DNA of 64,000 nucleotides. Origin: Enterococcus silesiacus. Lineage in GTDB: Bacteria; Bacillota; Bacilli; Lactobacillales; Enterococcaceae. Shown here in pieces: positions 29,079 through 38,271 of this stretch (its first letter is position 1; every line of letters begins with the position of its first letter). The stretch is taken from positions 62,001 through 126,000 of the forward strand of contig CP013614.1 in assembly GCA_001465115.1 (NCBI GenBank), read 5' to 3'. Under the pieces are notes generated by a model. It was given only the letters and a program-made list of their open reading frames with translations, ran no database searches and was not told the origin of the DNA. The position numbers were made by a program, and so were the translations under genes.

Positions 29079-31454
29079 ATGGCACAAAAACGGAAAAGTG
29101 CAAAAAAGAAAAAAACAAAAAAACAACAACAGCAGCAAGAACATCTTAATTTCATTTTTCTCGGTATCTTTTTTATCTTCTTTGGATTATTTGGACTATT
29201 AAAATTAGGATTTCTTGGCACTTTAATTGCCAATGGGTTACGTGTAGTGATAGGAAATACATTTTCAGTAGCAGCAATTTTATTGATGCTTTATGGCCTT
29301 TCTTTAGTTATTTTCGGAAAAGAATTTCCTATTAAAAAGAGTCGACCGATCATTGGCGGCGTCTTCGTTTACTTAGGTGTGTTGCTATTTTTGCAAGCGT
29401 ACATGTTTCGCAATGTTGGCACGCAAACACCAGATATCCTTGGAACTACGTGGGAATTTCTTAGAATGGATCTAAAGGCAAGTACTGTCGTGCAAAATGT
29501 CGGCGGTGGAATGATTGGTGCCGCACTATACAGTTTGACATTCTTTTTAGTCGCTCAATTTGGTAGCTATTTGATTGCTGGATTGCTAGTTGCAATCGGT
29601 GTATTTTTAATCAGTATGCTTGATTTTCAGCAAGTGATAAATGGCTTACAACTCATTCGGGAAAAACTTAGTGGTTTAACGGCTAAAAGTGAAGAACGTC
29701 AGGCCGAAAAAGAAGCTAAGCGAGCAGAAAAACGTGCAGCTAAACAAGCCAAAATGGAACAAATGGCTCAAGAACGTCTGAAAAATGATGTACGGGAATT
29801 AACACCCGGTGAAAAATTAGCTCAAGAAGCACGAGAACAAGAAGAGAAAGACATGCAGGAACCAGAACAGTTAACACTGGTTCCAATCGATAGTTTCCAA
29901 AGCCAAGCTGAAGCGCAACCTGCTGTACAGCAAAAAGTAGTTGCCGAACCAGAAATGGATGAAGGCGGCGAATTGGATTTTGAGATTTCAGAAGAAGCGG
30001 AAGATCGTGATTATGAGCTGCCACCTTCAACCTTATTAGACTCGATTCCATCGGCTGATCAAAGTGGAGAATACCAAAAAATCGAAAAAAATATTGGTGT
30101 GCTGGAGCAAACGTTCAAAAGCTTTGGTGTCGATGCAAAAGTTGTAAAAGCAAGTCTCGGACCTGCTGTAACGAAGTTTGAAATTCAACCAGCTGTGGGT
30201 GTTAAAGTGAGTAAAATCGTTAGCTTGACTGATGATATCGCCTTAGCACTTGCTGCTAAAGACGTACGGATGGAAGCGCCGATCCCAGGGAAATCACTGA
30301 TTGGGATCGAAGTACCAAACAGCACTGTAAGTACCGTCTCATTTAGAGACATTATTGAGGCACAACCAAGTCATCCAGATAAATTATTGGAAGTACCGCT
30401 TGGACGAGATATTTCAGGGATGGTTCAATCCGCTGATTTAGCCAAAATGCCTCATTTACTGATTGCCGGATCAACTGGTAGTGGGAAGTCTGTTGCAATC
30501 AATGGCATTATCTCAAGTCTCTTAATGAGAGCAAAACCTCATGAAGTAAAACTGATGATGATTGATCCAAAAATGGTCGAACTAAATGTCTATAATGGGA
30601 TTCCCCATCTGTTGACACCAGTCGTGACCAATCCAAGGAAAGCCGCACAAGCTTTGCAAAAAGTGGTGCAGGAAATGGAATTTCGTTATGAAAAATTTGC
30701 AGCTACTGGGGTTCGGAATATTTCTGGCTACAATGAATTAGTGATTCAAAAGAACCTGGAAGATGGCGAAAACCGTCCAATCTTGCCGTTTATTGTGGTG
30801 ATCGTTGACGAGTTAGCCGACTTGATGATGGTTGCTAGTAACGAAGTAGAGGATGCAATCATCCGCTTGGCACAAATGGCTCGAGCAGCTGGTATCCATA
30901 TGATTTTAGCGACACAACGTCCTAGTGTGGATGTTATTACAGGGATCATCAAAGCAAACGTACCTTCAAGAATGGCTTTTGCTGTTTCAAGCGGAACTGA
31001 TTCACGAACGATTATTGACAGTAATGGAGCGGAGAAACTTTTAGGACGTGGCGACATGTTGTTCTTGCCAATGGGTGAGAACAAACCGATCCGTGTGCAA
31101 GGTGCGTTTATTTCTGACCATGAGGTTGAACGAATCGTTGCTTTTGTAACGGAACAACAAGAAGCAGATTATCAGGAAAGTATGATGCCAACAGAAGAAG
31201 AAACAGCTGGTGGTGGTAGTGAAGCTTCCCAAGATGAACTGTATGAAGAAGCCAAAGCTTTGGTTGTAGAAATGCAGACAGCAAGTATATCCTTACTGCA
31301 AAGACGGTTTAGAATCGGTTATAACCGAGCGGCCCGTTTGGTTGATGAATTAGAAGCTCATGGTGTGATTGGGCCATCAGAAGGCAGTAAACCAAGAAAA
31401 GTATTTCTTGAACCTGCAACAGAATCTGAACCAATGGATCATGGGCTTGAGTAA
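29079..31454 (+). CDS. ftsK: DNA translocase FtsK/SpoIIIE
   Basis: 791 aa. A basic N-terminus leads to four membrane helices (about residues 24-175), then a long Glu/Lys/Ala linker, and the motor domain with Walker [10 protein letters not shown] and Walker [14 protein letters not shown]-terminal winged-helix gamma domain ([19 protein letters not shown]) reads polar DNA motifs. It clears chromosome termini from the division septum. Start at ATG after AGAGGGATG; own terminator. Confidence 0.95.
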   Translation: MAQKRKSAKKKKTKKQQQQQEHLNFIFLGIFFIFFGLFGLLKLGFLGTLIANGLRVVIGNTFSVAAILLMLYGLSLVIFGKEFPIKKSRPIIGGVFVYLGVLLFLQAYMFRNVGTQTPDILGTTWEFLRMDLKASTVVQNVGGGMIGAALYSLTFFLVAQFGSYLIAGLLVAIGVFLISMLDFQQVINGLQLIREKLSGLTAKSEERQAEKEAKRAEKRAAKQAKMEQMAQERLKNDVRELTPGEKLAQEAREQEEKDMQEPEQLTLVPIDSFQSQAEAQPAVQQKVVAEPEMDEGGELDFEISEEAEDRDYELPPSTLLDSIPSADQSGEYQKIEKNIGVLEQTFKSFGVDAKVVKASLGPAVTKFEIQPAVGVKVSKIVSLTDDIALALAAKDVRMEAPIPGKSLIGIEVPNSTVSTVSFRDIIEAQPSHPDKLLEVPLGRDISGMVQSADLAKMPHLLIAGSTGSGKSVAINGIISSLLMRAKPHEVKLMMIDPKMVELNVYNGIPHLLTPVVTNPRKAAQALQKVVQEMEFRYEKFAATGVRNISGYNELVIQKNLEDGENRPILPFIVVIVDELADLMMVASNEVEDAIIRLAQMARAAGIHMILATQRPSVDVITGIIKANVPSRMAFAVSSGTDSRTIIDSNGAEKLLGRGDMLFLPMGENKPIRVQGAFISDHEVERIVAFVTEQQEADYQESMMPTEEETAGGGSEASQDELYEEAKALVVEMQTASISLLQRRFRIGYNRAARLVDELEAHGVIGPSEGSKPRKVFLEPATESEPMDHGLE

Positions 31455-31462
31455 GAAATATA

Positions 31463-31496
31463 ATGGAGTTAGCTTGAGTGCTGGCTCCATTTTTTA
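31463..31496 (+). terminator. Terminator after ftsK
   Basis: Stem ATGGAG-AGC / GC-GGCTCCAT, then TTTTTT. Confidence 0.7.
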
Positions 31497-31562
31497 TTAT
31501 CGATTTGGCAAATTTTCATTTATATAAAAGTAAATTTTGTTGATACGACTTACCTAAAGAGG

Positions 31563-31591
31563 TTTTCCACAAATGGAAAATTTGGTATAAT
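31563..31591 (+). promoter_or_regulatory. Promoter with overlapping palindrome upstream of the GntR gene
   Basis: Extended -10 TGGTATAAT (TATAAT at 31586-31591). The -35 region is overlapped by a perfect palindrome TTTTCC-ACAAAT-GGAAAA (31563-31580), a good candidate for autoregulation by the GntR protein. Leader of about 130 bases follows. Confidence 0.5.
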
Positions 31592-31728
31592 GTATGAAAT
31601 ACTATTGAATAGATAGATGAAAAGTTGAATTAAATCATAAATACGATTAGAATTAGAGTAATCTAAACCGATAACGAATAAATTGAAATGAAATGATAAA
31701 CTAAATTAAAAATATAAGGATGGATAAT

Positions 31729-32430
31729 ATGAGAAGAAAAAGCGTATTATATCTAGATGTTGCAGAACAAATCAAAGCAGATATCATGAATGGTACATAT
31801 CCTGTGGGTTCATTATTACCAACAGAAGCAGAACTGGAACGATTGTTTGAAGTCAGTAAAATTACTGTCCGCCGGGCAATCGAGCTATTATCTTCAGAAG
31901 AATTAGTGGAGAAAAAAAGTGGTAAAGGAACTACGGTTCTAAGTAACCGACCTTACAATAAATTGTCCAAAGCAGGTACCTTTACAGAATATTTGAACGA
32001 TTCAGGACAAAAAGTTGCAAAGAAGATTTTAAAGTTAGAAACAGTTACGCTAATGCCTGATTCTCCTATTTATTCATGTCTTGGAGCAACAGCGGTCAAA
32101 GTATCACGCCTGTACACGTTAGATGAACAGCCTTATATCTATTTTAATTATTATCTACCAACTACTTTGGTGGGTGTTCCATTAGAAGATTTCGAACAGG
32201 AATCTTTATATCGCATAATGGATCAACATGGCATCGAAATCGTGAAGTTTGAAGATAGTTTCCAAACGATTGAACTAACCTCTGAACAACAAGAAATCCT
32301 AGCTACTTCAGAAAAAAATGGGCTAAAAAGAATTCGCAAATCAATGGGTCTTTCTGGAAAAATCGTTGAGTTTTCAGAAGCAATTTACAATACAGCTCTT
32401 TACCCCTATGTCATTGAATACGAAGCTTAA
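31729..32430 (+). CDS. GntR-family regulator with UTRA domain
   Basis: 233 aa. The N-terminal winged helix (VAEQIKADIMNGTYPVGSLLP, then VSKITVRRAIELL) binds DNA; the C-terminal UTRA domain (about residue 85 onward) senses a small ligand. ATG at 31729 fits the TAAGGA site better than the ATG at 31720. No sugar or amino-sugar genes adjoin it, so its targets are unknown; it is followed by its own terminator and then a BceAB-like transporter. Confidence 0.85.
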   Translation: MRRKSVLYLDVAEQIKADIMNGTYPVGSLLPTEAELERLFEVSKITVRRAIELLSSEELVEKKSGKGTTVLSNRPYNKLSKAGTFTEYLNDSGQKVAKKILKLETVTLMPDSPIYSCLGATAVKVSRLYTLDEQPYIYFNYYLPTTLVGVPLEDFEQESLYRIMDQHGIEIVKFEDSFQTIELTSEQQEILATSEKNGLKRIRKSMGLSGKIVEFSEAIYNTALYPYVIEYEA

Positions 32431-32434
32431 AAAA

Positions 32435-32480
32435 AATAACAGGTTGCTTACAAAAGTGTAAGCAATCTGTTATTTTTTTC
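32435..32480 (+). terminator. Terminator after the GntR gene
   Basis: Stem AATAACAGGTTGCTTAC / GTAAGCAATCTGTTATT with a T-run. Confidence 0.85.
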
Positions 32481-32539
32481 TATGGTGGGTTAGCTGTTAT
32501 TGGTTTAGACTAAGAAAGTAGAGAAAAGGAGCGATATGA

Positions 32540-33289
32540 ATGTTACAAGTCGAAAATGTATCTAAAATATATGGAGAAGAAATTAAATATGAAGCATTAA
32601 AAGGTTTAAACTTAACGGTTGATGATAGTGAATTTATTGGTATCATGGGGCCTTCTGGAAGTGGAAAAAGTACTTTTTTAAATCTTATAGCAACGATTGA
32701 TCAACCAACATCTGGACACATCTTAATGAATGGAACAGACCCGAATCAGTTAAATCAAGAAGAAATCGCAAAATTTAGAAGAAGAGAACTAGGTTTTATT
32801 TTTCAAAGTTTCAATTTGATGCCAACCTTAACCGTAGAAGAGAATATTGTTTTACCTTTAACCTTAGACGGTGAAAAAATTTCTGTGATGAAAAAACAAT
32901 TGAACACTCTAGCTGATCGTTTAGGAATTGCTAGTTTGCTAAAAAAACGGATTGCAGAAATTTCTGGTGGCCAAGCTCAACGTGTAGCAGTAGCTCGTGC
33001 GATGATCCATCAACCCCAACTATTATTGGCGGACGAACCGACAGGAAACTTAGATACAAAATCATCGAAAGATGTCATGCAATTATTAAAACAACTAAAC
33101 GAAGAAGAAAAAGCAACGATCTTAATGGTTACTCACGATCCACTAGCTGCAAGTTATTGCAAGAGAATCGTATTTATCAAAGATGGTGAATTGATTGACG
33201 AGATTCATCACAATGGAAATCAAAAGAGGTTTTACGATGAAATCATGGTGAAGCTATCTGAGATTGAAGGTGTCGATAATGAGTTTTAG
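32540..33289 (+). CDS. ABC transporter ATP-binding protein (BceA-like)
   Basis: 249 aa. Walker A GPSGSGKST near residue 40, signature ISGGQAQRV, Walker B LLLADEPTGNLD and switch His in MVTHD: the MacB/LolD/BceA branch. It overlaps the following large permease gene. The pair resembles peptide-antibiotic (bacitracin-type) transporters, but no BceRS-like two-component genes are next to it. Confidence 0.88.
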   Translation: MLQVENVSKIYGEEIKYEALKGLNLTVDDSEFIGIMGPSGSGKSTFLNLIATIDQPTSGHILMNGTDPNQLNQEEIAKFRRRELGFIFQSFNLMPTLTVEENIVLPLTLDGEKISVMKKQLNTLADRLGIASLLKKRIAEISGGQAQRVAVARAMIHQPQLLLADEPTGNLDTKSSKDVMQLLKQLNEEEKATILMVTHDPLAASYCKRIVFIKDGELIDEIHHNGNQKRFYDEIMVKLSEIEGVDNEF

Positions 33290-35102
33290 TCAATTTGTTA
33301 TTCGTAATACCTTAAGAAATAAGCATCTTTATATGGCTTATTTTTTAAGTACATTATTTTCTGTCATGGTATTTTTTACTTTTACAGTGTTTGCATTTCA
33401 TCCAGCATTAGCGGATGGATTAAATAAAAATGCGCAAATTGGTATGTTGGCATCAGCCATTATTATCTATGGATTTGCTTTTTTCTTTGTTCTTTATTCA
33501 ATGGATGTTTTTATCCAGTCTAGGAAAAAAGAATTTGGATTGTTGATGATTCAAGGGATGAGTCCTAAGCAATTGAAAAAAATGGTTTTTATTGAAAACT
33601 TAGTGATTGGTTTTTTTGCTACGATTATTGGAAGCATTGCTGGAATTGGTTTTTCGCAAGTGATTTTATGGTTGAGCAATAAATTGATACACGTGAATTT
33701 TGGTTTTTATTTTCCAGCACAAGCACTTGTATTAACAGTCATTTCCTTTGCAGTACTATTTTTAGCAATTTCGTTTTTTATCCAGTTTCGTTTGCCGAAG
33801 TTAAGCTTACAGGAATTGCTGAAAGCAGGAGATCTAGGCAAAGGTACGATCAAAAGTTCCTATGTTAAAACTATTTTAGCGATTGTATTGATCGGGGCAG
33901 GTTATGCCATTGCATTGTTAGTTAAAGGGATGCTAGTACCGCTGGTTATGATTCCTGTGATCTTCTTAGTTGTTGTAGGTACGCGTTTTTTATTTAATCA
34001 ACTAAGTGTTTCAGTAATTGAGCGTTTGAAAAGGAAACAATCAATATTTTGGAAAAAAACGAATATGGTTGTGTTTTCTGATTTAGCTTTTAGAATGAAA
34101 GATAATGCTCGCTCGTTTTTCTTAGTATCGATCATTTCAACCGTAGCCTTTGCTGCGATTGGTACATTATATGGGTTTCAAAATATGATTTTAGATGGGA
34201 TGAATCAAATCCCTTATGAGTTTCAAGTTACAGGAACCGCTGAAGAAACAGCCTCTATAAGACAAGACTTCACGCAATTGTTAGCAGATAAAGGCATTCA
34301 AGTAGATGAAGGAGAACTAACGACGTATACAAATGCCGATCAAGTGAACTTTATTAAAGAGTCTGAGTACAATCGTCTCGCAAAATTAGTTGAAAACCCA
34401 ACGATTCAAACACAAGGACAGGCCGTTCACTTGTTACCAAGTAGCATTATGGGGATGAAAGAGGTAACGATCAATGAAGTGAAATTACCAGATGAAGCTG
34501 TTTTACCAGTCGCCAAAACAGAAAAAACCAATGTTGTTTCCGCTTATGGAACAACCTTTGTTGTACCAGATGCTACTAATTTGCAAAATTTGGAAAGTAC
34601 CACAACAACTGTTTGGCAGCCTAAAAATGCTAGCTATGAGAAGTTAGTTTCTGTTGGTAAATTTCAAGATAAGAATATGTCTTTGATGGCTAAAAGCTAT
34701 TCACAACAAACGATTACAGATGAATATGCGCCAATTTTATTCGTGGGAATCTTTATCGGAATCGTCTTCTTTGTTTCAGCTGGAAGCTTTTTATATTTCA
34801 GATTATATAGTGATATGGATGTCGATGTTGAGAAGTTTAAGATGATTTATAAAATGGGTTTAGCAAAAAAAGAATTGAAGAAAATGGTTTATCAACAAGT
34901 TGGAATCTTATTCTTTACACCAATCATTGTTTCGGTGATTCATGGAGCTGTAGCATTGACTGCGATGTATCATATGTTCAATCAAGGAATGCAACTTGCA
35001 GGATGGCAAGTGCTAGGGGTGTTTATCCTGATTCAAATTGTTTACTACGTGATTGCGCGTGTCTTTTATTTCAAAAAAGTGTATCGTTTAGTGCAAGTAT
35101 AA
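33279..35102 (+). CDS. FtsX-family permease (BceB-like)
   Basis: 607 aa with ten membrane helices in the BceB layout: helix 1 near residues 15-35, a block to about 310, then a large extracellular loop (about 310-480) and a C-terminal helix trio. ATG 33279 is used (MSFSQFVIRN), overlapping the ATPase stop, with GAAGGTG as ribosome site. The large loop is what BceB proteins use to sense peptide antibiotics. Probably a resistance or export pump for a peptide; substrate unknown. Confidence 0.87.
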   Translation: MSFSQFVIRNTLRNKHLYMAYFLSTLFSVMVFFTFTVFAFHPALADGLNKNAQIGMLASAIIIYGFAFFFVLYSMDVFIQSRKKEFGLLMIQGMSPKQLKKMVFIENLVIGFFATIIGSIAGIGFSQVILWLSNKLIHVNFGFYFPAQALVLTVISFAVLFLAISFFIQFRLPKLSLQELLKAGDLGKGTIKSSYVKTILAIVLIGAGYAIALLVKGMLVPLVMIPVIFLVVVGTRFLFNQLSVSVIERLKRKQSIFWKKTNMVVFSDLAFRMKDNARSFFLVSIISTVAFAAIGTLYGFQNMILDGMNQIPYEFQVTGTAEETASIRQDFTQLLADKGIQVDEGELTTYTNADQVNFIKESEYNRLAKLVENPTIQTQGQAVHLLPSSIMGMKEVTINEVKLPDEAVLPVAKTEKTNVVSAYGTTFVVPDATNLQNLESTTTTVWQPKNASYEKLVSVGKFQDKNMSLMAKSYSQQTITDEYAPILFVGIFIGIVFFVSAGSFLYFRLYSDMDVDVEKFKMIYKMGLAKKELKKMVYQQVGILFFTPIIVSVIHGAVALTAMYHMFNQGMQLAGWQVLGVFILIQIVYYVIARVFYFKKVYRLVQV

Positions 35103-35104
35103 TA

Positions 35105-35147
35105 AAAAGAAGGGCTGATACAAAAAATGTATCGGTCCTTCTTTTAT
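35105..35147. terminator. Bidirectional terminator after the BceB-like gene
   Basis: Stem AAGAAGG-CTGATAC / GTATCGGTCCTTCTT with T-rich flanks on both strands. Confidence 0.8.
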
Positions 35148-35150
35148 TCA

Positions 35151-35654
35151 TTAAGGTTCTACGATTCCTTGATCATCGATCCGTCCTGAGATTTCGACAT
35201 CATGTTCAGCATAAAATGACAAAGGTGTATCGAACGTTTCAGGAGATTTTACAGCTTTCAGTACGTCTTTTTTGAACTGATCGATTCCCTCGTTCGTTGT
35301 TGTGTCATATGAAACCGTTACATGACCTAAATCAAAGGGAAGCGAATCAAAATTTTTGTTTTGAAGTTGGATAATATTCTTTTTGAGAGCTTTAGCGTAA
35401 CCTAATTCATAATAGATATTCGGATCATGACTAGACAAATCAAGAATAACCAAACTGGCTTTGTCTAAAGAAGCATGAATGTCTTGGCTTGTTTGATGCT
35501 GATCTGTACCCAGATCAACTTTTACCAACTCAAAGCCTAGTTGATTTTCAATAAAAGTATCTTGAATATAACCAAAAATCAAACTATCGTGACCTTTAAA
35601 ATTGCTAGCATTTTCATTGATTGGCGTCGCAAAAAAATATACGTCAGTTTTCAT
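35151..35654 (-). CDS. TIR / nucleoside deoxyribosyltransferase-like protein
   Basis: 167 aa, soluble, Rossmann-like. The strongest sign is LVILDLSSHDPNIYYELGYAKAL (about residues 85-107), the DLS..NP.YYELG signature shared by nucleoside 2-deoxyribosyltransferases and the TIR-like domains of some defence effectors; the Glu of YYELG is the expected catalytic acid. The N-terminus MKTDVYFFATP fits the first strand and substrate loop. It is a single gene with no recognised defence partner. It might act on nucleotides or NAD; this is inference. Confidence 0.5.
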   Translation of the reverse strand: MKTDVYFFATPINENASNFKGHDSLIFGYIQDTFIENQLGFELVKVDLGTDQHQTSQDIHASLDKASLVILDLSSHDPNIYYELGYAKALKKNIIQLQNKNFDSLPFDLGHVTVSYDTTTNEGIDQFKKDVLKAVKSPETFDTPLSFYAEHDVEISGRIDDQGIVEP

Positions 35655-35789
35655 AAAAAAAACCTCTTTTCTTACTCTTAATTATAGCAACGAAAATAAG
35701 GGAAAACAAACAATAGGAGTTAAAGCTGTTGCAAGTAAAATAAAGGCGATGAGAAATGTCTAATTCTATCAACTAACCTAGATAACATA

Positions 35790-35818
35790 TGGACAAATCG
35801 TGTACAATAAGTTATAGT
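35790..35818 (+). promoter_or_regulatory. Promoter of rlmN
   Basis: TGGACA, 17-base spacer, TATAGT, about 38 bases upstream of the GTG start. Confidence 0.55.
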
Positions 35819-35856
35819 ATGAAGCGAATGTTTAGAAGAAATGAGGAAGAAAACTA

Positions 35857-36927
35857 GTGGAAAAAGCATCCATTTACGGTTTAACAAAAGACGAACTGAT
35901 CGCATGGTTCATCGAACATGACGAAAGAAAGTTCCGTGCTACTCAAGTTTGGGAGTGGCTGTATATCAAACGTGTCATGGCCTTTAGTGACATGACAAAT
36001 CTATCAAAAGATGTCATTGAATTATTGGAAGAAAACTTTATTATCAATCCATTGCGCCAAGTGATCGTTCAAGAAGCAAAAGATGGTACCGTCAAATATC
36101 TTTTTGAGTTGCCAGATAAGAATATGATCGAAACGGTCTTGATGCGTCAAGAATATGGGATGTCTGTTTGTGTAACAACACAAGTTGGCTGTAATATTGG
36201 CTGTACCTTCTGTGCAAGTGGTTTACTTAAAAAACAACGTGATTTAACTGCAGGAGAAATTGTTGCTCAAATCATGCTTGTTCAACATTATTTTGATGAA
36301 CGTGGTCAAGGTGAACGAGTAAGTCATATTGTTGTGATGGGGATCGGTGAACCGTTTGATAATTACGATAACTTAATGAATTTCCTACATACGATCAACG
36401 ATCCTAAAGGTTTGGCTATTGGGGCACGTCATATTACTGTTTCAACAAGTGGTTTAGTACCTAAAATCAAAGAATTTGCGAACAATGGTTTGCAAGTCAA
36501 TTTAGCGATTTCTTTACATGCACCAAATAATGACGTTCGGACTTCAATCATGAGAATCAATCGCAGTTTTCCAATTGAAAAGCTGATGGATGCGGTCGAT
36601 GAGTATTTGGAAAAAACGAATCGTCGAATCACGTTTGAATATATCATGTTGAGTCATGTGAACGACCGCCCTGAACATGCCCAACAATTGGCGGATTTAT
36701 TGAAAGACAAGAAGAAATTAACCTTTGTCAACTTGATTCCTTACAATCCAGTTAGTGAGCATGATCAGTATAGTCGTAGCGAAAAAGCAGATGTATTGAA
36801 ATTTTATGATATTTTGAAAAAAAATGGTGTTAACTGTGTGATTAGAAAAGAATACGGCACAGATATCGATGCAGCTTGTGGACAATTGAGAAGTAAGCAA
36901 ATCAAAAAAGCTGAGAAAACACGCTAG
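35857..36927 (+). CDS. rlmN: Dual-specificity RNA methyltransferase RlmN
   Basis: 356 aa radical-SAM enzyme. The CxxxCxxC cluster motif is CNIGCTFC (about residues 111-118), with the two mechanistic Cys in other conserved places (for example DAACGQLR near the C-terminus). It methylates C2 of A2503 in 23S rRNA and A37 in some tRNAs. GTG start after GAGGAAG. It is the housekeeping RlmN type by context and C-terminus, not a resistance Cfr. Confidence 0.93.
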   Translation: MEKASIYGLTKDELIAWFIEHDERKFRATQVWEWLYIKRVMAFSDMTNLSKDVIELLEENFIINPLRQVIVQEAKDGTVKYLFELPDKNMIETVLMRQEYGMSVCVTTQVGCNIGCTFCASGLLKKQRDLTAGEIVAQIMLVQHYFDERGQGERVSHIVVMGIGEPFDNYDNLMNFLHTINDPKGLAIGARHITVSTSGLVPKIKEFANNGLQVNLAISLHAPNNDVRTSIMRINRSFPIEKLMDAVDEYLEKTNRRITFEYIMLSHVNDRPEHAQQLADLLKDKKKLTFVNLIPYNPVSEHDQYSRSEKADVLKFYDILKKNGVNCVIRKEYGTDIDAACGQLRSKQIKKAEKTR

Positions 36928-36935
36928 AGAATAAG

Positions 36936-36983
36936 AACAGGGTAGGAGAGCCAAGGCGAAACATTCGCTTTGACTCTCCTTTT
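36936..36983 (+). terminator. Terminator after rlmN
   Basis: Stem AGGAGAG-CAA-GCGAA / TTCGC-TTG-CTCTCCT, then TTTT. Confidence 0.75.
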
Positions 36984-37086
36984 AAATCTATTTGATTTAC
37001 CACTTCGAGACAGAGTTTTTTCAGCATCTTTAGTGAATCGTAAGTATAATTTATTTCTTCAAAAGGGCATTTTGAATTGAAAGGTG

Positions 37087-38271
37087 TTATAGTTTTTTAA
37101 AACCCAATCGAGACATTTCAGTTAAATTTGTCAACAATTCTGAGTCGGTATTAAAAAAGGTGAGACCTATTACTGAAGGGGGAGTTTTTATACAATAATC
37201 TTTAGGATTCCAAATACTTAACGGAAAAAAAACATTAGCATGCATTAGTTTATAAAGGGAATCTAGCATTTTTTCATAAGTGAACTCAAAACAAAAAGTT
37301 CCTAATTGACCATTTTCTTTTGAGTATTTTTTAGAAAGAAAAGGCATCAAGAGTAATGGTGCAGTTGACGCATTTAGTCTAAAATTGAGATCAATAAAGT
37401 AGAACTGATCTTTAGCGATGATCACGTCAAAACCAGCAATTCCATAGAAGCCTTGTTTATGGGCTTTTTGCATGATACTAGTTCCTTCTGTTACTATAGC
37501 AGAATCTACTTGAACACTATTTCCAATAACGTTTCCTTTATGAATTCCAGCTGAAATAAGTTGTTTTGTTGCACCTAAAAAGCGTATGTGACCTGACTTA
37601 TTACAAGAGAATTGGATACATAGATTTTCTTCAGGATGAATATATGTTTCAAGGATGACTTGATGTGATTCGGCAAAAAAAGGAATTGCTTTGGATAAAT
37701 CCTCTTCATTCATGCAAATATAAACGCCGTATCCCCCAGCCGTAGGCGATCCATCACCATTTTTTATAACGATAGGATTTTTAAAAGACATTGATTTTAA
37801 AGTATTATAATCAATAATTGTTCTAGGAACAACATTGCTACTATTAACTAATTTAGTTATAGTCGCTTTGTTTGATAGATCAAGTGTAACGTTGGGAGGA
37901 ACATTGTATGAGAGTGAGTTTAACCGTTCTTGTTTATGAGGATACTGCATTATGATCGTTTTTTTCATTGAAGCACATTTATTTAATAAGCGATGGTAAT
38001 CTTTTTTGTTGTTATATCTATAGATTTTTTTGGGAATTGAAAGTCCAGTAGATTGTAAGAGCTCAAGAGCATCTTTTTGATTGACATTTTTACTACAAAT
38101 TATAGGCAGGTTAGGCATTATAGCAAACTCTCTACCAGTGATGATGTCGAAAATTTGAGTATCTTTTGGTAAGTATCCATAGTCATCAAAAGAGACTCTA
38201 GGATTATATATATCTTCAGTATCAAAAATATTTTTAAATAAAAGCTCGTTGTTATTCATAAAATTAGTCAT
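37087..38271 (-). CDS. ATP-grasp ligase in the isonitrile-type operon
   Basis: 394 aa from ATG 38271, which overlaps the stop of the upstream gene (ATGACTAA); a longer frame to 38355 would run far into that gene. The ATP-grasp fold is visible: Lys170 then a glycine-rich loop GDGSPTAGGYG (172-182), VILETY (205-210) and the metal-binding end DLNFRLNAST (294-303). Such enzymes join a carboxylate to an amine or thiol through an acyl phosphate. As last gene of an MFS-Dit1-ATP-grasp operon it probably condenses the product of the Dit1-like enzyme with an amino acid or amine. The substrate is unknown. Confidence 0.82.
   Translation of the reverse strand: MTNFMNNNELLFKNIFDTEDIYNPRVSFDDYGYLPKDTQIFDIITGREFAIMPNLPIICSKNVNQKDALELLQSTGLSIPKKIYRYNNKKDYHRLLNKCASMKKTIIMQYPHKQERLNSLSYNVPPNVTLDLSNKATITKLVNSSNVVPRTIIDYNTLKSMSFKNPIVIKNGDGSPTAGGYGVYICMNEEDLSKAIPFFAESHQVILETYIHPEENLCIQFSCNKSGHIRFLGATKQLISAGIHKGNVIGNSVQVDSAIVTEGTSIMQKAHKQGFYGIAGFDVIIAKDQFYFIDLNFRLNASTAPLLLMPFLSKKYSKENGQLGTFCFEFTYEKMLDSLYKLMHANVFFPLSIWNPKDYCIKTPPSVIGLTFFNTDSELLTNLTEMSRLGFKKL

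Noticed and set aside
35857..36927. Possible Cfr-type resistance methyltransferase
   Set aside because: Length, GTG housekeeping context and the overall sequence fit chromosomal RlmN; no mobile-element sequence nearby.
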